A stretch of DNA of 52,733 bases, taken from positions 1-52,733 of the forward strand of contig JAZUKN010000019.1 in the NCBI GenBank assembly GCA_045643285.1, in the 5' to 3' direction. The translations under genes and the position numbers were made by a program. This document shows, in pieces, positions 35,449 to 42,242 of the stretch; the first letter of the stretch is position 1, and each line of letters starts with the position of its first letter. Under the pieces are notes generated by a model. That model was not told where the DNA came from. It searched no databases and saw nothing but the letters and a program-made list of their open reading frames with translations. Origin of the DNA: UMGS1696 sp045643285 (lineage in GTDB: Bacteria; Bacillota; Clostridia; Oscillospirales; CAG-272).

Positions 35449-36335
35449 TACTTGAACTCAGAAATATTGACAAATCCTTTGGTGAGAAAGAAGTCCTCAA
35501 GGGCGTATCTTTCGCGGCAGAGGGTGGAAAAGCGTTCGGTCTGCTTGGCAGAAATGGCGCAGGTAAAACAACGTCCATTCGTATTTTGATGAACGTATTT
35601 CCGGCGAATAGCGGAGAGGTTTTGATTGACGGAAAGCCCATTGATTACAACAAGATTGGTATTGGCTACCTCCCCGAAGAAAGAGGACTCTACCCGAAGA
35701 AGCTCATCATAGATCAGCTTGTGTATTTTGCGGAGCTGAAAGGTATGAGCGCAAAGGATGCTGTAAAAGCCGTTGACTATTGGCTCGGCAGACTCGGTAT
35801 GAGCGAATACCGTAACAAGCGTCTTGATACTTTGTCAAAAGGAAATCAGCAGAAAATTCAGCTTGTTACCGCGCTTGCGCACGATCCCGATATCGTTATC
35901 CTCGACGAGCCTTTTTCGGGACTTGATCCCGTAAATGCAATGCTCCTTAAAGATGTGGTCAAGGAACAGATTGCCAAGGGAAAAATCGTTCTGTTTTCGA
36001 GCCATCAGATGAGCTACATAGAGGAATTTTGTGACAGTATCGCAATTATCAATGCAGGCAAGGTTGCTATCAGCGGAGATCTCCACGAAATCAAGAGAAC
36101 CTATCCGCGCGATAAAATCGTTGTAAGTACCCAAGCACCCGAAAAGATAATGGCAGACCTCGGAGATGTTTGCACCGAGCGTGAGGACGGAACTCTGCTT
36201 ATTCAGCTTGGAAGTCCCGGCGAAAAGCAGGCTATGATGAAACGACTTGTAGAAAGTTACGATATTGATGAGGTAAAGGTGTTTGAGCCTTCTCTTAACG
36301 ATATTTTCGTAGAATACGCAGGCGCGCAGGTGTAA
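35445..36335 (+). CDS. ABC transporter ATP-binding protein (NatA/YhaQ type)
   Basis: 296 aa. The Walker A motif GRNGAGKT is at 35-42, the signature LSKGN at 130-134, Walker B VILDEP at 151-156, and the H-loop in LFSSHQMS. The C-terminal extension of about 80 residues fits the NatA/YhaQ exporters for sodium or antimicrobial compounds. It is coupled to the gene before (four-base overlap) and is 12 bp ahead of the permease gene. Together they form an exporter; the substrate is not readable, and a membrane-active antibiotic is a plausible guess given the LiaF-like partner. Confidence 0.92.
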   Translation: MILELRNIDKSFGEKEVLKGVSFAAEGGKAFGLLGRNGAGKTTSIRILMNVFPANSGEVLIDGKPIDYNKIGIGYLPEERGLYPKKLIIDQLVYFAELKGMSAKDAVKAVDYWLGRLGMSEYRNKRLDTLSKGNQQKIQLVTALAHDPDIVILDEPFSGLDPVNAMLLKDVVKEQIAKGKIVLFSSHQMSYIEEFCDSIAIINAGKVAISGDLHEIKRTYPRDKIVVSTQAPEKIMADLGDVCTEREDGTLLIQLGSPGEKQAMMKRLVESYDIDEVKVFEPSLNDIFVEYAGAQV

Positions 36336-36347
36336 GGAGGCAGAACA

Positions 36348-37592
36348 ATGAAACAGTTTGGTAAAATACTTAAATTTGAACTTAAAGGTTATCTTCGAAA
36401 CAAAGTGTTTGTTGGATTTACTATCTTCCTCATTGCACTGATTGCTATCGTAATGTTTATCCCAAACATTATATCGGCGTTTGAATCGGATGATGTTGGC
36501 GATACCGCGCCTACTGATCTTCCCACGATGCTTGTATATGCCGAGGATGAAAGCCTCGCTTTGATTGTGAAGGAATACTTCGGGAACGCTTTTGTCGATT
36601 ATAACGTAAAGATCGCAGAAGGCAGCGTTGACGAACTGAAGAATGATATTATATCAGGTAATGCGGAGTGTGCTTTTGTAATGAACAGCGCATCCTCCTA
36701 TACCTACTACGTAAACAACCTTTCGATGTACGATAGTAACACCGCCATTGCAGACACCGTTCTTCAAGAGGTATATCGTATCAACGCTATGGTGCAGAAC
36801 GGACTTACACCTGAGCAAGCAGGAGAGATTATGTCTGTTCAGATTGAAAGCGGCACCGAAACACTCGGCAAGGATCAGATGCAGAATTTCTTCTACACTT
36901 ACATAATGATCTTCGCTCTGTATATGGTCATTCTTCTTTACGGACAGATGGTTGCCACAAATGTTGCAACCGAAAAGAGTTCACGTGCGATGGAAGTCCT
37001 TGTAACGAGTGCAAAGCCCACCGCTATGATGTTCGGAAAGGTGCTTGCGTCTTGTATAGCAGGCTTCTCTCAGCTCGTTCTCATATTCGGTACGGCGATA
37101 CTGCTTTATAACGTGAACAAAGAAGCGCTTTCAAATCCCTTGATTGCCTCCATATTTGACATTCCGATTGAATTGTTTATCTATCTGATTGTGTTCTTTG
37201 TGCTTGGCTTCCTTATCTACGCCTTTATGTTCGGCGCGATTGGCTCGACAGCATCCAAGCTCGAAGATATCAACACCTCGGTGATGCCGATCACGTTCCT
37301 TTTCATTATCGCATTTATGGTGGTTATGTTCTCTATGAGCAGCGGCTCTGTGGATAACACCGCAATGCTCGTATGCTCCTATATTCCGTTCACATCACCT
37401 ATGGCAATGTTTACGAGAATTTGCATGAGTACGGTGGCGTGGTATGAGATTGCAGCTTCGATTGCAATTCTCGTTGGCTCTACTATCGGAATTGGTATCC
37501 TTTCCGCAAAGATCTACCGTGTAGGCGTTCTGCTTTACGGTATGCCCCCGAAGTTCTCAACGATTATGAAAACTGTGTTTAAGAAGCAGTAA
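36348..37592 (+). CDS. ABC-2 type permease (NatB/YhaP type)
   Basis: 414 aa. One membrane segment lies near residues 20-45, then a large extracytoplasmic domain to about 180, then five more segments (about 185-205, 230-260, 280-310, 320-340 and 380-400). This is the classical NatB/YhaP layout. GGAGG lies before the ATG. It is the final gene of the cargo operon, and the terminator at 37,599 follows directly. Confidence 0.9.
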   Translation: MKQFGKILKFELKGYLRNKVFVGFTIFLIALIAIVMFIPNIISAFESDDVGDTAPTDLPTMLVYAEDESLALIVKEYFGNAFVDYNVKIAEGSVDELKNDIISGNAECAFVMNSASSYTYYVNNLSMYDSNTAIADTVLQEVYRINAMVQNGLTPEQAGEIMSVQIESGTETLGKDQMQNFFYTYIMIFALYMVILLYGQMVATNVATEKSSRAMEVLVTSAKPTAMMFGKVLASCIAGFSQLVLIFGTAILLYNVNKEALSNPLIASIFDIPIELFIYLIVFFVLGFLIYAFMFGAIGSTASKLEDINTSVMPITFLFIIAFMVVMFSMSSGSVDNTAMLVCSYIPFTSPMAMFTRICMSTVAWYEIAASIAILVGSTIGIGILSAKIYRVGVLLYGMPPKFSTIMKTVFKKQ

Positions 37593-37598
37593 AAGTAT

Positions 37599-37630
37599 GC
37601 CCTCGTTCCGAAATGGAGCGAGGGCTTTTT
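37599..37630 (+). terminator. Intrinsic terminator ending the cargo operon
   Basis: GCCCTCGTTCC pairs with GGAGCGAGGGC, with T-run after. Together with its TATGCC flank it is a near copy of the terminator at 33,614-33,647. Confidence 0.85.
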
Positions 37631-37663
37631 TAGAACTTCTTAAAAATATTTTTGCAAAAACTA

Positions 37664-37692
37664 TTGACAAATTCGTTTGTTTGTTATATAAT
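37664..37692 (+). promoter_or_regulatory. Promoter upstream of the mobilisation region
   Basis: TTGACA (37,664-37,669) and TATAAT (37,687-37,692) are separated by 17 bp. A second overlapping TATAAT is at 37,692-37,697. Confidence 0.83.
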
Positions 37693-37698
37693 ATAATA

Positions 37699-38050
37699 CT
37701 CAATTTTGATATATCATACTTTCCCATTATTAGTATTGCCATCAAAGTTGATACATATACAACTGAATAAGATATATTTTGCGTGAATACTTGTGGTGGA
37801 GAACGAACCTCGTGCCGCTTGGAAAACAAGACAGAACGCTCGGCTCATTTGCCGATGATCAGTAATCTATTTCACAAGAAATCCGTCGCCATCAGCCACT
37901 AAACCGGCATTGAATGCGCTTGCATTCTCTTATCGAAACGAGCTTTTTGACTCGTACTTATACATAGGCGCGGGACATTTTTTAGCGAACGTGCGCCGTT
38001 CGCTTTTTGGTGTTTCCCGTGATCCGTGTGTGTAAGTACGGGTCTTTTTT
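37699..38050 (+). ncRNA. Candidate small RNA or leader with two terminators
   Basis: A transcript from the promoter at 37,664 would cross about 300 nt without a convincing gene, then meet two terminator-like hairpins in a row: AGCGAAC/GTTCGCT with T-run (37,984-38,008), and CCCGT/ACGGG with TCTTTTTT (38,016-38,050). Other small hairpins such as GAATGCGCTTGCATTC lie inside. It may be a regulatory RNA or an attenuated leader of the mobilisation genes. No known family was recognised. Confidence 0.45.
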
Positions 38051-38747
38051 GTTTTCTCCCCGCACTTCGTGGCATCTTGGCACGAGGTTGGCGCGATTAA
38101 ATTCCAAATGCTCCACTAAAGAAAATATAAACATTTTGTAAATTCATCAAAATCGATTGCTATTTTTGCGAAAAAAGTAAGCAACGAATAGTGAGGGAGT
38201 CTTCACTCCACGTGGACAAAATGACCACACGGGCAGTATCGTCGGATATATGATAACTGCCCCCACAAATACATAACCGCTGACGAGAGAAAGGAGGTCG
38301 CGGAGGCGGTAGCAACGGATACACTTGTCCGTTGCGGTGGGAAACATTCGAGCCAAGGGTGAGAATGTTGTCTACTTCAACACGGCAAATAAGGAACAAG
38401 CTGCGGGTGTGCTTGTGCCGAAATGAGCCGTAAGGTTGCAAGGATGCAGAGGCAATAGATTGGGATTGCTTCTGCTCCGACGCAGCCATTTAGGGAGTCC
38501 AGAGGGAACGGATGGCACACTCCTTGCATCGCAAGGTATAGTGTGTTACACCGTATAAACGCAGAGCAAATTTTCGGAGGCAAATTTGCTCCGCTTCGGT
38601 GAAGGTCTGCCGCCCCGCTGTATGGCGGCAGGGCTTCGACGAAAGCACAAGGCGTGACAGCGCCGCCGCGTTTGTACGGTGTACCCGCGTCCCCCTCGCT
38701 TCTCCACACGCATCTATCAAAATTATGACTAACAGGAGGAAACGCTT
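38051..38747. other. Non-coding region with oriT upstream of the relaxase
   Basis: About 700 bp with no supported gene. Several hairpins occur, such as GCAACGGATACACTTGTCCGTTGC and CTGCCGCCCCGCTGTATGGCGGCAG. The oriT is at 38,522-38,548. A minus-strand open frame (38,377-38,709) is not believed. An eight-codon ORF at 38,725-38,751 ends on the relaxase start. Confidence 0.6.
38522..38548 (+). other. oriT of the pMV158/MobV type
   Basis: The hairpin CCTTGC-ATC-GCAAGG (38,522-38,536) is followed immediately by TATAGTGTG|TTA (38,537-38,548). The pMV158 oriT has the same plan: a hairpin followed by TATAGTGTG/TTA with the nick after the last G. The predicted nick is between 38,545 and 38,546. The relaxase gene starts 200 bp downstream. 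Confidence 0.85.
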
Positions 38748-39752
38748 ATAGCAGTACACGCAATTTTAAGATTTAAGAAACACAAGGGCGGCACGATACT
38801 CAGTGCGCAGAAACACAACGAACGAGAGAAAGAAGCCTACAAATCCAATCCCGATATTGACCTTGAAAGGAGCAAGGACAATATCCATCTGAAACCACCC
38901 GCACAGAAAAGCTATCGGAGAATTGTAAAGGAGCGCATAGCCGAGAGCGAATGCAAGACGGTTATCAAGAAGAATAGCGTACTTCTTGTGGAAACGCTCA
39001 TCACCGGCTCGCCCGATCTGCTCCAACCGATGAGCCACGATGAAATGCTCGCCTATATGAAACGCGCCTACGATTTTATGGCGGAACGAGTGGGAGAGCA
39101 AAACATCGTATCCGCCGTTATCCACCTCGACGAGAAAACACCTCATATGCACCTTTGCTTCGTGCCACTATCCGAGGACAACCGATTGACCGCAAAGGAG
39201 ATCGTCGGTAATCAAGCACGACTATCGGAATTTTGGCAGGACGGCTTCTATGAGCATATGCACGAAAAGTACGAGGTAATTGAGCGCGGGGAGTCTGCCA
39301 AGATCACTCACCGCAAGCACATTCCCGTATGGCTCTACAAGAAAGCCGAGCATCTTGACAAGATGTATTCCGAGGTCGAAGCCATACTCTCCAATATCGG
39401 TATGTTCAACGCCAAGGGCAAGTCCGAAGAAGCGTTGACGGTCTTGCGCGAATGGGCGAAGGAGGGAGAATATTTCTCATCAAAGGTTAAGGAAACCACC
39501 AAGCACATTGAAGGACTTGAACAAGAGGTGAAAGCCCTTTCCGCAAAGGTTGACCGAGAGAGTTCCAAGGTTTTCGATCTGACACTTGAAAACAAACGAG
39601 CAAGCCGCGAGATTGAGGAATACAAGACCGACGTATATCTTCTTGAACGACAAGTAGAGCGTTATAAAAGGCTTGTGGACAAGATACCGCCCGAGATAAT
39701 GGCGCAGATCAAGGGTAGCCGAAAGCGCGACGATGATTTTGAAGATAGATAA
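38748..39752 (+). CDS. MobV-family relaxase, probable ATA start
   Basis: 334 aa if begun at the ATA codon at 38,748. No ATG, GTG or TTG lies between the upstream stop (38,730) and 38,987; the first standard codon (GTG, 38,988) would remove the first 80 residues. Those residues include VHAILRFKKHKGG and QKHNER, whose His23 lines up with the nucleophile His22 of pMV158 MobM. The metal motif HLDEKTPHMH is at 125-134. AGGAGG ends about 8 nt before the ATA. A tiny ORF's TAG overlaps the ATA as ATAG, like the usual ATGA coupling. The C-terminal third is a coiled coil. The protein nicks at the oriT at 38,545 for mobilisation. Confidence 0.85.
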   Translation: MAVHAILRFKKHKGGTILSAQKHNEREKEAYKSNPDIDLERSKDNIHLKPPAQKSYRRIVKERIAESECKTVIKKNSVLLVETLITGSPDLLQPMSHDEMLAYMKRAYDFMAERVGEQNIVSAVIHLDEKTPHMHLCFVPLSEDNRLTAKEIVGNQARLSEFWQDGFYEHMHEKYEVIERGESAKITHRKHIPVWLYKKAEHLDKMYSEVEAILSNIGMFNAKGKSEEALTVLREWAKEGEYFSSKVKETTKHIEGLEQEVKALSAKVDRESSKVFDLTLENKRASREIEEYKTDVYLLERQVERYKRLVDKIPPEIMAQIKGSRKRDDDFEDR

Positions 39753-39766
39753 AGGAGGATATTGCT

Positions 39767-40054
39767 ATGAAGAACAAGGATTACAAGACAATTCACATCA
39801 TCACCCCCGAAACAGATGAGGAATACGATATGCTCCAAGAAATTCTGAGCGAGAGCCGCAATCGACTTCACAAGCTCGAAGCAATGATAAAGGAAGAACG
39901 CATTGAGTATTTCCGCAAGGGATTGTTCCCTCGAAAGCTCGATTTCGATTTGGATTTCGGCAGTACGGTCATTCACGTCAATACCCGCTTTGCCGAAAAC
40001 TCCAAGGAAAACGTCATTGACCGTGTTCGCAGGGTGTCGGACAAAATAAATTAA
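39767..40054 (+). CDS. Small hypothetical protein following the relaxase
   Basis: 95 aa, charged and partly helical (LQEILSESRNRLHKLEAMIKEERIEYF), with no recognised domain. GGAGG lies upstream, and it starts 14 bp after the relaxase stop, so it is co-transcribed. The position between mob and recombinase genes is common for an accessory mobilisation protein, but no function can be assigned. Confidence 0.65.
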   Translation: MKNKDYKTIHIITPETDEEYDMLQEILSESRNRLHKLEAMIKEERIEYFRKGLFPRKLDFDLDFGSTVIHVNTRFAENSKENVIDRVRRVSDKIN

Positions 40055-40085
40055 CAAAGCTACGCAGACTTTAGCGTTGTAAAGT

Positions 40086-40114
40086 GTTGAAATGTTTTCT
40101 CGGATGTGGTATAA
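40086..40114 (+). promoter_or_regulatory. Promoter of the recombinase gene
   Basis: TTGAAA (40,086-40,091) and TATAAT (40,109-40,114) are 17 bp apart, 51 bp before the start codon. Confidence 0.82.
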
Positions 40115-40164
40115 TATAGGTGAACCTACAATTCATATTGCATCCGACCGAGGAAAGGAGAACA

Positions 40165-41859
40165 ATGAATATTAAGTCGGATAAGATAACAGCCCTCTAT
40201 TGCAGACTGTCGCGTGACGATGAACTGCAAGGAGAGAGCAACTCAATAACAAACCAAAAATCTATACTTGAAAAATACGCAAAAGAAAACGGCTTCAGAA
40301 ATACGCGGGTATTTGTGGATGACGGATGGTCGGGTACGAACTTTGCTCGCCCTGCCTTTACGGAGATTATGGAGCTTGCGGAGGCGGGACAGATTGGAAC
40401 GCTTATCGTAAAAGACCATTCCCGTCTTGGACGTAATCGCTTGGTCGTCGGACAACTCTTGGAAGAAGAATTTGACCGACTCGGTGTTCGGTATATTGCC
40501 ATTCTCGATAATATCGACACCGCAAAGGGACTCAGCGATTTTCTTCCCGTGCAGGATTGGTTCAATGAAATGCACGCCAAGAACACCTCTCAAAAGGTGC
40601 GCGAGGTATTTAAGCATAAAGGAGAGTCGGGTATTCCTCTGACTACGGTGTTGCCTTATGGCTATATAAAAAATCCCGAAAATCCGAAGGAGTGGCTGAT
40701 CGACGAGCCTGCCGCAGAGGTGGTTCGCAAGATATTCGCTCTTTGCGTGGAAGGCTTCGGACCGACGCAGATTGCAAAGAAGCTGACCGAAGAAAAGATA
40801 CCGACACCCACAGAGCATTGGATAAGCACAGGGCGTAAATGTTCCGCCCCGCCTGCTGTTCCCGGAAGGTGGGTAGCAAGAACGGTTGCGGACCTCTTGG
40901 AGAAGCAAGAGTATGTGGGAGATACGGTCAATTTTCGTTACACTACCAAGTCTTTCAAGAACAAAACGAGGGTACACATTCCCGAAGAAAATTGGAAGAT
41001 ATTTGAGAATACTCATCCTGCCATCATTGACCGAGAAACCTTTGCCATCGTCAAGGAGCTTCGAAAGCATAAGCGCAGACCTACTCGCGGAGGAAACGTC
41101 AGTATGTTTTCAGGTCTTGTATTCTGTAACGATTGCGCTGAAAAACTCTATTATTGTACGGCGAAGAACCTTACGCACGAGCAAAATTGGTTTACCTGCT
41201 CGACTTCAAGGCTAAACAAGGATAACTGCACCGCGCATTTTGTGCGAGAGGTACACCTTGAACAAGCTGTCCTGCAAAGTATGCAACGTGTCTTTTGGTA
41301 CGTGCAATGCTTTGAGAGAAAGTTTGCCGAGCAGATGCAAAGTCATTCTATCGAGGAAAGCCGCAAGGAACTATCCAAGAAAAGACGTGAGCTTGAAAAG
41401 ACCGAAAAGCGAATAGCCGAGCTTGACACACGTTTTATGCGTATTTACGAGGACAACCTATCGGGAAAATTGTCCGATGACCGCTTTGCTCAGATGTCCA
41501 AAATGTATGAGGACGAGCAGGCGGAAAAGAAAAAGCATGCTGAAACACTTCGCATAGAGATCGAAGCGGGCAAGCAGCAAACGGACGATATTGAAAAGTT
41601 TATTGCCAAGGTTAAAAAGATAACCGAGGTCAAGGAGCTGACTCCCGAACTTGTCCACGAGTTCGTTTCCAAGATCGTAGTCCACGCTCCATACCGCAAG
41701 GATAAGCGCAGACATCAGCAGATTGATGTGTATTATCACGGTGTCGGCATCGTCTATATTCCCACAGCCGAGGAAATAGAGGAAATGTTCGAGGAGCATT
41801 TGGAAGATGTGAAATTGGAACGAGAACAAGAAGTTAATATAAAAGAGAAAACGGCATAA
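40165..41859 (+). CDS. Large serine recombinase (TnpX-like)
   Basis: 564 aa. The N-terminal resolvase domain has the catalytic Ser16 in YCRLSRDDE, and SGTNFARPAF and IVKDHSRLGRN motifs. A recombinase domain follows (GYIKNPENPKEWLID, AARTV-like RWVARTVADLLEKQEYVGD), then a Zn ribbon (CNDCAEKLYYC ... C), and a long C-terminal coiled coil. It matches TnpX of Tn4451/Tn5397 in order and motifs, though it is shorter than TnpX (about 700 aa). The ATG at 40,165 follows AGGAAAGGAG; the frame extends 15 codons upstream without an RBS. It would excise and integrate the element as a circle. It is the last gene before the right end. Confidence 0.92.
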   Translation: MNIKSDKITALYCRLSRDDELQGESNSITNQKSILEKYAKENGFRNTRVFVDDGWSGTNFARPAFTEIMELAEAGQIGTLIVKDHSRLGRNRLVVGQLLEEEFDRLGVRYIAILDNIDTAKGLSDFLPVQDWFNEMHAKNTSQKVREVFKHKGESGIPLTTVLPYGYIKNPENPKEWLIDEPAAEVVRKIFALCVEGFGPTQIAKKLTEEKIPTPTEHWISTGRKCSAPPAVPGRWVARTVADLLEKQEYVGDTVNFRYTTKSFKNKTRVHIPEENWKIFENTHPAIIDRETFAIVKELRKHKRRPTRGGNVSMFSGLVFCNDCAEKLYYCTAKNLTHEQNWFTCSTSRLNKDNCTAHFVREVHLEQAVLQSMQRVFWYVQCFERKFAEQMQSHSIEESRKELSKKRRELEKTEKRIAELDTRFMRIYEDNLSGKLSDDRFAQMSKMYEDEQAEKKKHAETLRIEIEAGKQQTDDIEKFIAKVKKITEVKELTPELVHEFVSKIVVHAPYRKDKRRHQQIDVYYHGVGIVYIPTAEEIEEMFEEHLEDVKLEREQEVNIKEKTA

Positions 41860-41907
41860 CCGCAATTTCGGTTACACCGTATCTCATTCTTAAAAAGGGC
41901 GCTCTTG

Positions 41908-41959
41908 GGCTATCCTACCTGCTTTATGGTAGGTAGCCGAAAGGGTATCTTTTGTTTTT
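41908..41959 (-). repeat. Right end of the element: hairpin and 18-bp inverted repeat
   Basis: The hairpin at 41,908-41,938 has the core inverted relative to the left end (41,914-41,933), followed by the 18-bp terminal repeat at 41,942-41,959. The stem arms differ from the left copy but still pair, which implies selection for structure. Confidence 0.85.
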
Positions 41960-41960
41960 A

Positions 41961-42050
41961 CGCAAAGGGTGGGATTCGAACCCACGGTCGGTTATTAGCC
42001 GAACACACGATTTCCAGTCGTGCGCCTTAGACCAGCTCAGCCACCTTTGC
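41961..42050 (-). tRNA. tRNA-Ser (GGA)
   Basis: On the minus strand the acceptor GCAAAGG pairs with CCTTTGC, with discriminator G as in serine tRNAs. The anticodon arm CACGA-CTGGAAA-TCGTG carries GGA. A long variable arm (TTCGGCTAATAACCGA) follows, then the T-arm GTGGG-TTCGAAT-CCCAC. 90 nt, CCA not encoded. The mobile element ends 1 bp beyond its 3' end without damaging it. Confidence 0.95.
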
Positions 42051-42226
42051 GTGTGCTGTGTCTACTTGACACATTATTCACTTCCGCCGGGGATATTCCC
42101 CACGACGCTCAATGATTATACCACAGTCCGCACCCGTTGTCAAGTATTTTTTGCGGAAATTCTCGCTTTTTTACGTCAAAACACGCACGGACGCGGTTTG
42201 CTCGTCCATGCGTGCTTTTTCTGAAT

Positions 42227-42242
42227 TGTTTCACGTGAAACA
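42227..42242. promoter_or_regulatory. parS-like ParB binding site 1
   Basis: TGTTTCACGTGAAACA, a perfect 16-bp palindrome and an exact form of the Firmicutes parS consensus (TGTTNCACGTGAAACA). It abuts the stop codon of the acyl-CoA ligase gene. Confidence 0.85.

Larger units (their letters stand above)
31867..41959. mobile_element. TnpX/MobV-type integrative mobilizable element, about 10.1 kb
   Basis: The element is bounded by 18-bp perfect inverted repeats, 31,867-31,884 and 41,942-41,959, each followed inward by a hairpin with the same 20-nt core. Inside, all genes are on the plus strand: tnpV, a DUF6809-like gene, DUF2975 plus HTH, the LiaF/DUF4097/ABC cargo, oriT, a MobV relaxase, a small protein and a large serine recombinase. 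Base composition is visibly more AT-rich than the flanks, and codons end in A/T more often. There is no type IV secretion system, so it would be mobilised by a helper. Its right end abuts a tRNA-Ser gene. Exact crossover bases are not certain, since large serine recombinases leave only a 2-bp signature. Confidence 0.87.

Noticed and set aside
38377..38709. 110-aa minus-strand protein opposite the oriT region
   Set aside because: Cys- and Pro-rich composition, no ribosome site, overlaps oriT and its hairpins on the opposite strand to every other element gene.
38988..39752. Relaxase starting at the GTG at 38,988
   Set aside because: It would drop the catalytic His and motif I, and has no ribosome site; the frame upstream is clearly relaxase.
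31867..41959. Full conjugative transposon
   Set aside because: No type IV secretion or coupling-protein genes; only oriT, a MobV relaxase and the recombinase are present, so it is mobilizable at most.
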